From Clostridiales bacterium (GTDB lineage: Bacteria; Bacillota; Clostridia; Oscillospirales; Oscillospiraceae): a stretch of DNA of 64,000 nucleotides. A program made the position numbers and the translations under genes. The DNA is taken from positions 27,285-91,284 of the forward strand of contig SFHJ01000009.1 of assembly GCA_004555655.1 (NCBI GenBank). The letters are read 5' to 3'. Shown in pieces: positions 52,590 through 61,943 of the stretch (positions are counted from its first letter, which is position 1; every line of letters begins with the position of its first letter). A model generated the notes under the pieces. The model was given only the letters and a program-made list of their open reading frames with translations, did no database searches and was not told where the DNA came from.

Positions 52590-53467
52590 CCCAGCGCCTC
52601 CCTGATGGTATCGATGTTGTGGCGGATGGCAGCCGTCGCGCCGTCCTCCATGCCCATGTCCAGTGCGAAAACGCTGGCGCCTGTCTCACGCGAGACAATG
52701 CCGGCCGCGTCCACGGTGCCGTTTTTCTCGGTGAAGACGGCCGGAATCCCGTGCTCGCGCACAAGGTCTACGATCTCGCACAGCTCCCTGGCCGACGGCT
52801 CGCTGCCGGCTTCAATTTCCATCGAAGCGGCAATGGAGAGGTCAAACGCTTCGGCAAAATACGAAAAGCCGTCGTGGAACGTGACCAGCTCCCGGCAATG
52901 CAGGTTTGATAGCTCGGCCTCGCCGTAGGCCTTGAGCGCGGCAAGCTCAGCGCAGAACGCGGACGCGTTCTTTTCGATTGCTTCCGCATGCTCCGGCCAG
53001 CGCGAAGAGAGCGCTTCGGCGGCGTTATGCGTCATGATGGCAAGGTTGTCCGGGTCGAGCCAGATGTGCGGGTCCAGCTCGTGTTCATGGTCGTGGCCGT
53101 CTTCATGGTCATGGTCATGCCCGCTTACCTCGTGCACGGCCACGCCGTCCGCAATTTCAATCACGTCCCGGCCGGCCAGTGCGTCGGCCATAAATTCCTC
53201 CAGCCCGCAGCCCGACAGCAGCACGAGGCTGCTTTTCTGCACGGCCTGCATCTGCCGCACGGACAGAGAATAGTCGTGCAGGCAGGATACAGACTCCGTG
53301 ATGAGCGTGTCCACCGTGAGGCCGGTGTTTTCTGTCAGCTCCCCGGCGATCTCGGCCACAGGGCCGGTCGTGGCCAGAATGTCGGCAGGGCCTGTCCCGG
53401 CAGGCGGCGCGCAGCCCGCCAGAAGCGCCACTGCGAGCAGGCAAATGACAATGCGCAGTTTTTTCAC
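52586..53467 (-). CDS. zinc ABC transporter substrate-binding lipoprotein (ZnuA family)
   Basis: 293 residues. Lipobox LLAGC, Cys 19. The first ligand His is in SCLHDYSLS. A His/Asp/Glu-rich loop (GHDHDHEDGHDHEHE, about 117-131) typical of zinc-binding ZnuA proteins precedes DPHIWLDPDN. Later ligands are in VTFHDGFSYF and the C-terminal Glu/Asp. The start is a GTG at 53467 with AAGGGGAA upstream. The His-rich loop argues for zinc over manganese. Confidence 0.92.
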   Translation of the reverse strand: MKKLRIVICLLAVALLAGCAPPAGTGPADILATTGPVAEIAGELTENTGLTVDTLITESVSCLHDYSLSVRQMQAVQKSSLVLLSGCGLEEFMADALAGRDVIEIADGVAVHEVSGHDHDHEDGHDHEHELDPHIWLDPDNLAIMTHNAAEALSSRWPEHAEAIEKNASAFCAELAALKAYGEAELSNLHCRELVTFHDGFSYFAEAFDLSIAASMEIEAGSEPSARELCEIVDLVREHGIPAVFTEKNGTVDAAGIVSRETGASVFALDMGMEDGATAAIRHNIDTIREALG

Positions 53468-53488
53468 GCAAATTTCCCCTTATACTGA

Positions 53489-53518
53489 ATTCTAAGCTTA
53501 TTATATAAAATGTGTCAA
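53489..53518 (-). promoter_or_regulatory. promoter of the zinc ABC operon
   Basis: TTGACA (53513-53518), 18-nt AT-rich spacer, TAGAAT (53489-53494). The spacer and -10 are AT-rich and could host a Fur/Zur or MntR site, but no clear palindrome is seen. Confidence 0.65.
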
Positions 53519-53605
53519 GAGGCCGCCCGAGCGATAGCGCCTCTGACAGAATAATACCCCCTCTTTTGCAAAAGCTACCATGAAAGCAAAAAAGGAGGCA
53601 TTTCT

Positions 53606-54208
53606 ATGGATTTTATGCAGAGCAACACCTGCCAGAACCTGGCCCGCAGCTTTGCCGGCGAGTCGCAGGCCAGAAACCGCTACACCTTCTACGCCGCGCA
53701 GGCACGCAGGGAATCGCAGGAATACCTGGCGCAGATTTTTGAAAAGACCGCCGACAATGAGCGCGCGCATGCGCTGGAATTTCTCGAGAAGCTGCAGAAA
53801 TACGGCACGCAGCCGATCGAAAACATCGACATTTCCGCGGGATATCCGTATTCGCTCGGCGTGACGATGGAAAACCTGCTCGAAGCGGCCAAGGGCGAGG
53901 ACGATGAGGCGCAGCAGGCCTACCCGGCGTTTGCCGCCGAGGCCCGGCGCGAGGGCTTTGCCGACGCAGCCGTCTTGTGGGAGAATATCGCGCGCATCGA
54001 GGCGCTGCACCGCGACGTTTTCATGCAGGCCTACAACGAACTGCAGACGCAGAGTCTCTACAAAAAGGAGCAGCCCGCCGTTTGGCGCTGCATGAACTGC
54101 GGGTTTGTGATGCTGGCAAACGAACCGTGGAGCGTCTGCCCGGTCTGCGGCAAGGACCGCGGCTGGGTCGAGGGCCAGCTGCAGCAGAAGAAGCTGCCGT
54201 CAAACTAA
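53606..54208 (+). CDS. rubrerythrin
   Basis: 200 residues. An N-terminal four-helix di-iron domain (about 1-145) has AGESQARNRYTFYA, EKTADNERAHALEFL and RIEALHRDVF ligands. A C-terminal rubredoxin-like site CMNCGFVML...CPVCGKDRGW holds one Fe(Cys)4. It reduces hydrogen peroxide in anaerobes. AAAAGGAGG precedes ATG 53606. No promoter is clearly visible in the 138-nt divergent gap. Its 3' end overlaps the convergent amidase gene by 9 nt. Confidence 0.94.
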   Translation: MDFMQSNTCQNLARSFAGESQARNRYTFYAAQARRESQEYLAQIFEKTADNERAHALEFLEKLQKYGTQPIENIDISAGYPYSLGVTMENLLEAAKGEDDEAQQAYPAFAAEARREGFADAAVLWENIARIEALHRDVFMQAYNELQTQSLYKKEQPAVWRCMNCGFVMLANEPWSVCPVCGKDRGWVEGQLQQKKLPSN

Positions 54209-54946
54209 GCGCACGAGCGCCGACAAGACAAAGCCGTAGAGCCCCTGGTACTCGGCCGAGTACCAGCCGTTGTATTCGCCAAGGATCTGGATTTCCGCGC
54301 CGTTTGGGATCTGCGTAATGACAGGCGCGTCGGTGCTGGGAAGCCCGCGCAGGTTCAGCCTGCCGGACGTCAGCGTCACAACGCCCGTGCGCGCCGGCTG
54401 CGGCGCCAGAAACGGGCCGCCAAAATACTCGGTCACGGATTCGGACAGGGCGCTTGCAATCGCGTCAAGGTTGCCGGTCAGCCAGTTGGCGTCATCCACG
54501 TTGTCGTGGTAGCCCAGCTCTGCCAGCACGCTCGGCGCTGTCGTCCGTCGCACCTCGCCAATGACCGTGGTGCTCAGCGCGCGCACACGCTCGGGCGCAG
54601 GGTAGACGGGGCGCAGGTTGTCGACGATGATGTTCGCCATCCTGAGCCCCGCCTCGCTGGCAGGGTAGTAATAGACGTCCACGCCGCGCAGCTGTCCGGC
54701 CAGATGCTCCGGCGAGGCGTTGGAGTGCAGCGCCAGATGGAAGTCATAGTTTCCTGCGTTCGACTGCCGGATGGACGCTGCTGCGCTGCCTTCGGGGTCG
54801 TTGCGCGTGACGTTGATGCCGCTCGCATGCAGATATGGCTCCATCCGGTCGGCGAGCTGGTTCATCCAGTATTCCTCATTTCCGGTCGTGATGTAGGGAT
54901 TGTACTCCTGCGTCGAGGGACTTAAGAACAAAAAGGGCATACGCAT
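54200..54946 (-). CDS. N-acetylmuramoyl-L-alanine amidase without signal peptide, plus SH3 domain
   Basis: 248 residues. The amidase_3 domain (about 1-170) contains SNAGNYDFHLALHSNAS with the zinc-binding His and VLAELGYHDNVDDANWL with the catalytic Glu. The N-terminus starts directly in the catalytic fold (SPSTQEYNPY), with no signal peptide or membrane helix. A bacterial SH3 domain (about 188-248, GRLNLRGLPSTDAPVI) binds wall material. It may be exported by another route, released by lysis, or act in the mother cell during sporulation. Start 54946 or the ATG 6 nt later. Confidence 0.85.
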   Translation of the reverse strand: MRMPFLFLSPSTQEYNPYITTGNEEYWMNQLADRMEPYLHASGINVTRNDPEGSAAASIRQSNAGNYDFHLALHSNASPEHLAGQLRGVDVYYYPASEAGLRMANIIVDNLRPVYPAPERVRALSTTVIGEVRRTTAPSVLAELGYHDNVDDANWLTGNLDAIASALSESVTEYFGGPFLAPQPARTGVVTLTSGRLNLRGLPSTDAPVITQIPNGAEIQILGEYNGWYSAEYQGLYGFVLSALVRLV

Positions 54947-55017
54947 ACCGCCTTCCGCTTGAATTTTGCCATTCTATGCCGCGCGGGGGACGGATGCGCA
55001 TGCCCATATTTATTTTG

Positions 55018-55046
55018 TTGACAAAATAAAAAGGCGGGCCAATAAT
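55018..55046 (+). promoter_or_regulatory. promoter of the ceramidase-like gene
   Basis: TTGACA (55018-55023), 17-nt spacer, AATAAT (55041-55046). Confidence 0.7.
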
Positions 55047-55104
55047 GGAAACGATGGCACGCGCCAATGGGCGCGGCTGTAAAATGCTGAAAAGGGGTAG
55101 AACT

Positions 55105-56463
55105 ATGGCAGCTTTTCTGGCAGGCTTCGCCCGCGTGGACGTCACACCGCCGCTGGGGATTGAAATTTCCGGATATTTTATGGACCGCTTTGCAGCGGGC
55201 GTACTCGACGCGCTGGAGGCGAGCGCCGTAGCTGTGGCCTGCGGCGAAAGCCGCGCGGTCGTCATCGGCCTGGACAATCTGATGATCGACCAGACGCAGA
55301 TGGACGTCTACCGCCGTGCCATCGCGGAGAAGACCGGCCTTGCATACGAGGGCGTGTTTATCTGCTGCTCGCACACGCACACGGGCCCGCTTGTCGGCCC
55401 GGACCCGCTGGATGCGCGCCGCCACGGCGAGGCGCAGTACGGGGAGTATCTCGGCCGCAAGCTGTGTGACTGCGCCGCGCTGGCGCTGCGCGACCTGCAG
55501 CCGTCGAAGCTCGGCTGGGCGGTGGCCAACGCGCCGCGCATCTCGTTTATCCGCCGCTTCCGCATGAAAGACGGCTCGATCCGCACCAATCCTGGCGTGA
55601 ACAACCCCGATATCCTTGCGCCCATCGGCGACGTGGACGAGCGGGTGAATGTGCTGCGCTTTGTGCGCGAAGCAGGTCCCGAAATCATCGTGGCAAACTT
55701 CGGCGTGCATCCCGACGTCATCGGCGGCGAGCAGATTTCCGCTGACTATCCGGGCTTTTTCCGCCGGACGCTGGAAAAAGCGCTTGACAATGTGCGCTGT
55801 GTGTTCCTGAACGGCGCCGAGGGCGATGTGAACCATGTGAACGTCTTCCCGCGCCCGGGCGAGGGAAACGGCCTTGTACGCGACTTTGACGACGTCGACC
55901 GCGGCTATGCGCACGCCCGCCACATGGGCATGGTGCTGGCCGGCGCGGTGTTGCAGGTGTATGAAAAGGTGCATTTTACCGAGCCGGACTGCGTGAAATT
56001 CGCGCAGGTCGTGATGCCCGCGCCGTCGAACATGCCCACGGCGGACGAAGCGGCAAAGGCCGAAGAAATCTGCCGCCTGCATGAAGCAGGGCGCGACGCG
56101 CAATTGCCGTATGAGGGCATGGAGCTGACCACGGTTGTGGCCGAGGCGCTGCGTATGCAGCAGCTCAAAGACGGGCCGGAGTCGTTCGGGCTGTATCTGG
56201 GCGCGCTGCAGATGGGAGAAGTTGCGCTGCTCGGCATTCCCGGCGAGCCGTTTACCGGCGTCGGCCGCGGAATCAAGGACGGCTCTGCGTATGCGCTCAC
56301 GCTGCCGTGCAGCCTGACAAACGGCGCAGAGGGCTACTATCCCATGCGCGAGGCGTATGATGAGGGCGGCTACGAGGCCAGAAGCTCCATCTTCAAGGCC
56401 GGTATTGCCGAACGCATCATCGACGCCGGCACAAAGCTGCTGCAGGAGCTCAAAAACGCATAA
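55105..56463 (+). CDS. neutral/alkaline ceramidase N-terminal-domain-like protein
   Basis: 452 residues. AGFARVDVTPPLGIEISGYF is the family start, and CCSHTHTGPLVGPD has the zinc-binding His pair. ANFGVHPDVIGGEQISADYPGFF and NGAEGDVNHVN are further conserved stretches. No signal peptide, so it is cytosolic. The family covers ceramidases and uncharacterised bacterial hydrolases of N-acyl or related substrates; activity on ceramide is not demonstrable here. ATG 55105 follows AAAAGGGG, with a consensus promoter upstream. Single gene. Confidence 0.82.
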   Translation: MAAFLAGFARVDVTPPLGIEISGYFMDRFAAGVLDALEASAVAVACGESRAVVIGLDNLMIDQTQMDVYRRAIAEKTGLAYEGVFICCSHTHTGPLVGPDPLDARRHGEAQYGEYLGRKLCDCAALALRDLQPSKLGWAVANAPRISFIRRFRMKDGSIRTNPGVNNPDILAPIGDVDERVNVLRFVREAGPEIIVANFGVHPDVIGGEQISADYPGFFRRTLEKALDNVRCVFLNGAEGDVNHVNVFPRPGEGNGLVRDFDDVDRGYAHARHMGMVLAGAVLQVYEKVHFTEPDCVKFAQVVMPAPSNMPTADEAAKAEEICRLHEAGRDAQLPYEGMELTTVVAEALRMQQLKDGPESFGLYLGALQMGEVALLGIPGEPFTGVGRGIKDGSAYALTLPCSLTNGAEGYYPMREAYDEGGYEARSSIFKAGIAERIIDAGTKLLQELKNA

Positions 56464-56564
56464 TGTAAGAAAGACGATGCCCCGGCGGGGAATTGAAGAG
56501 CGCCGGTACCGCGAAATTTGAAAAGAATCTGAACCGCCGGTGCGCGCTTCGCGTTGATGCAGAA

Positions 56565-56598
56565 AAAACGGGCAATGCCATGTGGCATTGCCCGTTTT
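56565..56598. terminator. bidirectional terminator
   Basis: AAAACGGGCAATGCCA with TGGCATTGCCCGTTTT around a 2-nt loop, between convergent genes. Confidence 0.9.
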
Positions 56599-56608
56599 GA
56601 TATACGGT

Positions 56609-57556
56609 TTACTTCTTGTGTGCGAGGGCCTTTTTGACCTTCTCAACGATGCCGGCGGCGTTCACACCGTAGGCGTCGAGCACAGCGGGAGCCTTGCCGC
56701 TGCGGCCAAACTCGTCGTTCACGCCGTGGCGCACGACGGGTACGGGGTATTCCTCAGCCAGAAGCTCGGCAACAGCCGCGCCCAGACCGCCGAGGATGTT
56801 GGCCTCTTCGGTGGTGACGATTGCGCCGGTCTCTTTCGCGGCCTTGAGCACGAGCTCGCGGTCGAGCGGCTTAATGGTGTGCATGTCGATGACGCGCGCG
56901 CTGATGCCTTCGGCGGCAAGCGTCTCGGCAGCGGCCAGTGCCATCTGCACGTTCATGCCGACGGCGATGATGGTCACGTCGGTGCCGTCGCGCAGGGTCA
57001 CGCCCTTGCCGATCTCAAACTTGTAGCCGGGGATGGAGTCGGTAACGGTCTCAACGGCGAGCCGGCCCAGACGCATGTAGGCCGGGCCTTCGTAGTTGAC
57101 CAGCGCCTCGACAGCCTGGCGCATCTCGTTGCCGTCGCACGGGCACAGAACCGTCATGCCGGGGATGGCGCGCATGATGGCGAAGTCTTCGATGCACTGG
57201 TGCGTTGCGCCGTCTTCGCCGACGGACAGGCCGCCGTGGCTGCCGATGACCTTGACGTTCAGGCCGGGGTAGCAGACGGTGTTGCGCACCTGCTCCCACG
57301 CACGGCCGGCGGCGAACATGGCAAAGGTGTTCACGAACGGCTTGTAGCCGCACAGCGACATACCGGCGGCAACGCCGACCATGTTGGCCTCGGCGATGCC
57401 CATATCGAAGAAGCGCTCGGGAGCGGCCTCTTTAAAGAACTTGGACATGGTAGCGCCCGCAAGGTCCGCGTCGAAGCAGACCAGCTCCGGGTATCTATCA
57501 GCCAGCGCAGCCAGCGCGCGGCCGTATGCTTCACGAGTAGCAATCTTTTCCGCCAT
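56609..57556 (-). CDS. transketolase, C-terminal subunit
   Basis: 315 residues. Pyrimidine-binding and C-terminal domains of transketolase: FDADLAGATMSKFF, DMGIAEANMVGVAAGMSL, SHGGLSVGEDGATHQ and the C-terminal EEANILGGLGAAV. It pairs with the N-terminal subunit gene upstream (3-nt gap) to form a split transketolase of the pentose phosphate pathway. Split genes are common in Firmicutes and archaea. Confidence 0.92.
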   Translation of the reverse strand: MAEKIATREAYGRALAALADRYPELVCFDADLAGATMSKFFKEAAPERFFDMGIAEANMVGVAAGMSLCGYKPFVNTFAMFAAGRAWEQVRNTVCYPGLNVKVIGSHGGLSVGEDGATHQCIEDFAIMRAIPGMTVLCPCDGNEMRQAVEALVNYEGPAYMRLGRLAVETVTDSIPGYKFEIGKGVTLRDGTDVTIIAVGMNVQMALAAAETLAAEGISARVIDMHTIKPLDRELVLKAAKETGAIVTTEEANILGGLGAAVAELLAEEYPVPVVRHGVNDEFGRSGKAPAVLDAYGVNAAGIVEKVKKALAHKK

Positions 57557-57559
57557 TTC

Positions 57560-58402
57560 TTAACCCTCCAGTTCCTTGATCTGTGCTTCCAGCTCGGCCT
57601 TGGCCTGCGCGAACTGTTCGTCGTTGGGCGCTTTGCCGTGCCAGCCGGCGTTGTTTTCCATAAAGCTCACGCCCTTGCCCTTGACGGTCCTGGCGAGGAT
57701 AACGGTGGGCTGGCCTTTGGTGGCTGCAGCTTCGGCGTAGGCAGCGTTGATCTGCTCAAAGTCGTGGCCGTCGATCTTGATGACGTGGCAGCCGAACGCC
57801 TCAAACTTCTTGTCCAGCGGCTCGGTGGGCATGACGTCCTTGGTCGCGCCGTCGATCTGCAGACCGTTGACGTCGACGCAGGCGCAGAGGTTATCGAGCT
57901 TGTACTTGGCGGCAGACATGAACGCCTCCCAGACCTGGCCCTCGGCCAGCTCGCCGTCGCCCAGAATGGCATAGACGCGGTAGTCCTTGCCGGACTGCTT
58001 GCCGGCCAGCGCCATGCCAACGGCAACCGAGATGCCCTGGCCCAGAGAGCCGGTGGACATGTCTACGCCGGGGTTGTACTTCATCTCCACGTGGCCGGAC
58101 ATATGGCCGTCGATGCGGCGGAACATCTTGAGGTTCTCCACCGGGAAGAAGCCGCGCAGCGCCAGCACCGGGTAAACGGCGGGCGAGCAGTGGCCCTTGG
58201 ACATGACGAAGCGGTCACGATCGGGGTTTTTGGGGTCAGCCGGGTCAATGCGCATCACGCCGTTATACAGCGCGGTGAGCACGTCCATGCACGAAAGTGA
58301 GCCGCCCGGATGGCCGGAGGCCGCGTCATGAACCATCTGCACGCCCAGCAGGCGCGCCTTGGCAGCTGCGAGCTGCAGCTGCTTGATCTTGCAATTTTCC
58401 AT
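57560..58402 (-). CDS. transketolase, N-terminal subunit
   Basis: 280 residues. TPP-binding domain: ASGHPGGSLSCMDVL, SKGHCSPAVYPVLA, and the GDG...N motif ILGDGELAEGQVWEAFMSA. It works with the C-terminal subunit to transfer two-carbon units between ketose and aldose phosphates. GGAAGGG ribosome site upstream. Confidence 0.93.
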   Translation of the reverse strand: MENCKIKQLQLAAAKARLLGVQMVHDAASGHPGGSLSCMDVLTALYNGVMRIDPADPKNPDRDRFVMSKGHCSPAVYPVLALRGFFPVENLKMFRRIDGHMSGHVEMKYNPGVDMSTGSLGQGISVAVGMALAGKQSGKDYRVYAILGDGELAEGQVWEAFMSAAKYKLDNLCACVDVNGLQIDGATKDVMPTEPLDKKFEAFGCHVIKIDGHDFEQINAAYAEAAATKGQPTVILARTVKGKGVSFMENNAGWHGKAPNDEQFAQAKAELEAQIKELEG

Positions 58403-58507
58403 ACGAATTCCCTTCCTTTGCTCAGTTTGCCAGAGAGCCTGCGTTTGCGTTGTCTTGGTTTGCTTCGGCCCTCAAATCTTTTTGCATTGTGTTGGATTTC
58501 TGCGTCT

Positions 58508-58536
58508 ATCATACAGCATACGCGCGCATTTTTCCA
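58508..58536 (-). promoter_or_regulatory. probable promoter of the transketolase operon
   Basis: TGGAAA (58531-58536), 17-nt spacer, TATGAT (58508-58513). Confidence 0.5.
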
Positions 58537-58569
58537 GTGTTATTTCAAAAAAACCCGGAAATTCGCGCG

Positions 58570-59928
58570 TCAGTTCTTCAGACTCTGCATCGGTGCCGGG
58601 ATGCGCCCGCCGCGCGCGATAAACCCGGCCGAAGACTCGGGATGCACTGGCATGATGGGCGCCGAGCCGAGCAGGCCGCCGAACTCCACGCGCTCGCCCA
58701 CGCCCTTGCCCGGCACGGGAATCAGGCGCACGGCGGTGGTCTTGGAATTGACCATGCCGATGGCGGCTTCGTCTGCGATGATGGCGGAGATGGTCTCAGC
58801 GCTGGTGTCGCCCGGCACGGCGATCATATCCAGGCCCACCGAGCACACGCACGTCATGGCCTCCAGCTTGTCGAGCTGCAAAACGCCCGACTCAGCCGCG
58901 GCGATCATACCCTCGTCCTCGGAGACGGGAATAAACGCACCCGAAAGACCGCCGACGGAGCTGGACGCCATCAGGCCGCCCTTTTTGACCGCGTCGTTTA
59001 AGAGCGCCAGCGCCGCCGTGGTGCCGTGCGTGCCGCACGTCTCAAGACCCATCTCTTCCAGAATCCGCGCCACGCTGTCACCCACGGCAGGCGTGGGCGC
59101 GAGCGACAGATCAACCACGCCGAACGGCACGCCAAGCCGTCTCGACGCCTCCTGCGCCACAAGCTGTCCCATGCGCGTGATGCGGAAAGCCGTTTTCTTG
59201 ATGGTCTCGGCTACCACGTCAAACGGCTGCCCCTTGACAGCCTGCAGCGCATGATGGACCACGCCCGGGCCCGACACGCCGACGCTGATGACGCTCTCGG
59301 CCTCGCCCACGCCGTGGAATGCGCCCGCCATGAAGGGATTGTCCTCCACGGCGTTGCAGAATACGACCAGCTTCGCGCAGCCAAAGCCGTCGCGATCAGC
59401 GGTCAGAGCAGCGGTTTTTTTGATGGTCTGGCCCATCAGGCGCACGGCCTCCATGTTGATGCCGGCTTTCGTCGTGGCCACGTTTACGCTCGAGCAGACG
59501 AGATCGGTCGTGGCGAGCGCTTCCGGGATGGCCGCGATCAGCCGCCGGTCGCCGGAGGTGAAGCCCTTGTGCACAAGGGCGGAAAACCCGCCGATGAAGT
59601 TCACGCCGCACGCCTTTGCGGCCTTGTCCATCGCCACGGCAAAGGGCACAAAATCCTCTGTTTCACACGCGCCCGCGACGAGCGCCATGGGCGTGACGCA
59701 GATGCGCTTATTCACGATGGGGATGCCAAGCTCGCGTTCAATATCGCAGCCGGTCTCGACCAGATGCTCGGCCTCGCGGCAGATCTTGTCGTAGATCTTC
59801 TGCGCGCAGGCACTGGGGTCAGGGTCCGCGCAGTCGAGAAGGCTGATGCCCATTGTGACGGTGCGGATATCCAGATGCTGGTGATCGATCATATCGATCG
59901 TGGACATGATATCGGAATGGTTCAGCAT
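58570..59928 (-). CDS. PFL-family protein (DUF711/UPF0210)
   Basis: 452 residues. [26 protein letters not shown] is the characteristic start. [23 protein letters not shown] and the C-terminal [22 protein letters not shown] follow. The fold is related to pyruvate formate-lyase barrels, but the radical Gly and the catalytic Cys pair are not evident. Function unknown. It is preceded by an ACT-domain protein; this pairing is conserved across bacteria. The ACT stop codon TGA is part of its TGAGGT ribosome site. Confidence 0.9.
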   Translation of the reverse strand: MLNHSDIMSTIDMIDHQHLDIRTVTMGISLLDCADPDPSACAQKIYDKICREAEHLVETGCDIERELGIPIVNKRICVTPMALVAGACETEDFVPFAVAMDKAAKACGVNFIGGFSALVHKGFTSGDRRLIAAIPEALATTDLVCSSVNVATTKAGINMEAVRLMGQTIKKTAALTADRDGFGCAKLVVFCNAVEDNPFMAGAFHGVGEAESVISVGVSGPGVVHHALQAVKGQPFDVVAETIKKTAFRITRMGQLVAQEASRRLGVPFGVVDLSLAPTPAVGDSVARILEEMGLETCGTHGTTAALALLNDAVKKGGLMASSSVGGLSGAFIPVSEDEGMIAAAESGVLQLDKLEAMTCVCSVGLDMIAVPGDTSAETISAIIADEAAIGMVNSKTTAVRLIPVPGKGVGERVEFGGLLGSAPIMPVHPESSAGFIARGGRIPAPMQSLKN

Positions 59929-59937
59929 GGCGTTACC

Positions 59938-60207
59938 TCAGATCGTGTGCATGGCGTTGAAGATGTCCTCGCGCTGGACGCGGATGGCCACGCCCATCTG
60001 CCCGCCCTTTTGCTGCAGGCGGGTCTGAATCTCGCCGAAATCCGGCGCGCCGGGCGTAGCCTGCACCAGCATAATCATGGTGAACGTGCGTTCCATAATG
60101 GTCTGGCTGATCTCGACGACGCTGATGTGCAGCTCAGCCAGCAGCGTGCAGACCTCTGCAATGATGCCCACGCGGTCGGGGCCGACGACGGTGATGATCG
60201 CTCTCAT
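59938..60207 (-). CDS. ACT-domain protein (UPF0237)
   Basis: 89 residues, a single ACT domain: MRAIITVVGPDRVGIIAEVCTLLAELHISVVEIS. It probably binds an amino acid and regulates its partner, the PFL-family protein 9 nt downstream; that is inference from conserved pairing. The start at 60207 follows GGAGGG; a TTG 4 codons upstream is less likely. Confidence 0.9.
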   Translation of the reverse strand: MRAIITVVGPDRVGIIAEVCTLLAELHISVVEISQTIMERTFTMIMLVQATPGAPDFGEIQTRLQQKGGQMGVAIRVQREDIFNAMHTI

Positions 60208-60264
60208 AATACCCTCCAAGTTTTAATAACCGGCGGCAGCGCGGGGTGCTGCCGCCGGAAAATA

Positions 60265-61677
60265 TCAGAATTTGACGCGCTCAGCCAGCCAGTTTTTCAG
60301 CTCGCTGATGGGAATGCGCACCTGCTCCATGGTGTCGCGGTCGCGGACGGTGACGGCGTTGTCGGCAGGGGTCTTGTCGTCGCCAACGGTGCCAAAGTCC
60401 ACCGTGATGCAGTACGGCGTGCCGATCTCGTCCTCGCGGCGATAGCGCTTGCCGATGGAGCCCGTGTCGTCGAAGTCCACCATGAAGTCCTTGGCCAGTT
60501 CCTCGTAGATCTTGCGCGCCGGCTCGGACAGCTTTTTCGAAAGCGGCAGAACGGCGGCCTTGAACGGAGCCAAAGCCGGGTGCAGATGCAGCACCACGCG
60601 CACGTCGTTTTTGGCCTCGTCGATGACTTCCTCGTCATACGCCTCGATCAGGAACGCCAGCGCCACACGGTCGCAGCCGAGCGACGGCTCGATGACGTAG
60701 GGGATATAGTGCTCGTTCGTCTCGGGGTCAAAGTACGTCAGATCCTTGCCGCTGGCCTGCTGATGACGGCCAAGGTCATAGTCCGTGCGGTCGGCAATGC
60801 CCCACAGCTCGCCCCAGTCGGTGAACGGGAACGCGTATTCGATGTCAGTCGTGGCGCGCGAGTAGAACGCCAGCTCTGCCGGTTCATGGTCGCGCAGGCG
60901 CAGGTTCTCTTCCTTGATGCCGAGCGAGATCAGCCAGTTCTTGCAGAAGTCTTTCCAGTAAGCGAACCACTCGAGGTCAGTGCCGGGCTTGCAGAAGAAT
61001 TCACACTCCATCTGTTCAAACTCGCGCGTACGGAAGGTGAAGTTGCCCGGGGTGATCTCGTTGCGGAAGGCCTTGCCCACCTGGCACACGCCGAACGGCA
61101 GTTTCTTGCGCGTGGTGCGCTGGATGTTCGAGAAGTTCACAAAAATGCCCTGCGCCGTCTCGGGCCGCAGATAGCACGTCGACGACGAATCCTCGGTCAC
61201 GCCGATGGCAGTTTTGAACATCAGGTTAAACTTGCGGATGGGGGTGAAGTCGTGCTTGCCGCACACGGGGCAGACGACGTCGTCATGCGAGGCGATGAAT
61301 GCGTCCATCTCATCAAAGCTCAGCGCGTCGACATTCACCTCGGGATGCTCGGCGCCGATCAGCTTATCGGCGCGGTGGCGGGCTTTGCACGCCTTGCAGT
61401 CGAGCAGCGGGTCGGAAAAGCTCGACACATGGCCCGTCGTGACCCACGTCTGCGGGTTCATGATGATGGCCGCGTCGAGGCCGACGTTGTACGGGCTCTC
61501 CTGCACGAACTTTTTCAGCCATGCCTTTTTCACATTGTTCTTAAATTCGACGCCGAGCGGGCCGTAGTCCCAGCTGTTGGCGAGGCCGCCGTAGATCTCG
61601 GAGCCCGCGAACACGAAACCGCGGTTTTTGCACAGCGCAATGATCTTGTCCATGGTCTTGTCTTTGTTGTTCATCAT
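60265..61677 (-). CDS. glyS: glycyl-tRNA synthetase (alpha2 type)
   Basis: 470 residues, single-chain class II synthetase. [27 protein letters not shown] at the start; [11 protein letters not shown] zinc-type knuckle (about 139-149); motif 2 region [29 protein letters not shown]; motif 3 [15 protein letters not shown]-terminal anticodon-binding domain. It charges tRNA-Gly. GGAGG lies 9 nt before the first ATG (a second ATG follows). The leader is only about 35 nt, so no T-box controls it. Confidence 0.95.
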   Translation of the reverse strand: MMNNKDKTMDKIIALCKNRGFVFAGSEIYGGLANSWDYGPLGVEFKNNVKKAWLKKFVQESPYNVGLDAAIIMNPQTWVTTGHVSSFSDPLLDCKACKARHRADKLIGAEHPEVNVDALSFDEMDAFIASHDDVVCPVCGKHDFTPIRKFNLMFKTAIGVTEDSSSTCYLRPETAQGIFVNFSNIQRTTRKKLPFGVCQVGKAFRNEITPGNFTFRTREFEQMECEFFCKPGTDLEWFAYWKDFCKNWLISLGIKEENLRLRDHEPAELAFYSRATTDIEYAFPFTDWGELWGIADRTDYDLGRHQQASGKDLTYFDPETNEHYIPYVIEPSLGCDRVALAFLIEAYDEEVIDEAKNDVRVVLHLHPALAPFKAAVLPLSKKLSEPARKIYEELAKDFMVDFDDTGSIGKRYRREDEIGTPYCITVDFGTVGDDKTPADNAVTVRDRDTMEQVRIPISELKNWLAERVKF

Positions 61678-61718
61678 ACGATCCGTCCTCCAGAACGCTC
61701 TTTTTCGTTACCACACAT

Positions 61719-61746
61719 ATTATAATGAAATCATACCCAAAGTCAA
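61719..61746 (-). promoter_or_regulatory. promoter of glyS
   Basis: TTGACT (61741-61746), 16-nt spacer, TATAAT (61719-61724). Confidence 0.75.
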
Positions 61747-61897
61747 CCGCGCACATGCCAAAATGTCGCCCGTTTGCCCTGTCTGCGGCAAAAAAGCCGG
61801 AGGTTAGCGGCGCAGACGGCCGGCTTTTCGCCGATGGGCTGATATGTGCGATTGCAAAGGCGGCTATGACGAACTTCCGCTTTTGTTTTTGCGTGAA

Positions 61898-61909
61898 GTG
61901 TGGTATACT
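61898..61909 (+). promoter_or_regulatory. extended -10 promoter for the DUF3810-like gene
   Basis: GTGTGGTATACT, identical to the 12-mer at 24078-24089. The -35 zone is T-rich. The rest of the gap 61747-61897 holds a hairpin with AAAAGCCGG/CCGGCTTTT arms (61793-61830) but no gene. Confidence 0.5.
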
Positions 61910-61943
61910 TTTGAATACCCCTTTTGAGAAAGGAAGACCCTCT

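Noticed and set aside
59026..61725. 899-codon open frame on the plus strand, antisense to the PFL-family gene, the ACT gene and glyS
   Set aside because: Its translation is rich in His, Arg and Ala without domain structure. All three opposing genes are well-conserved families, so it is a GC-content shadow.
61678..61746. T-box riboswitch before glyS
   Set aside because: Promoter to start codon leaves only about 35-40 nt, far too short.
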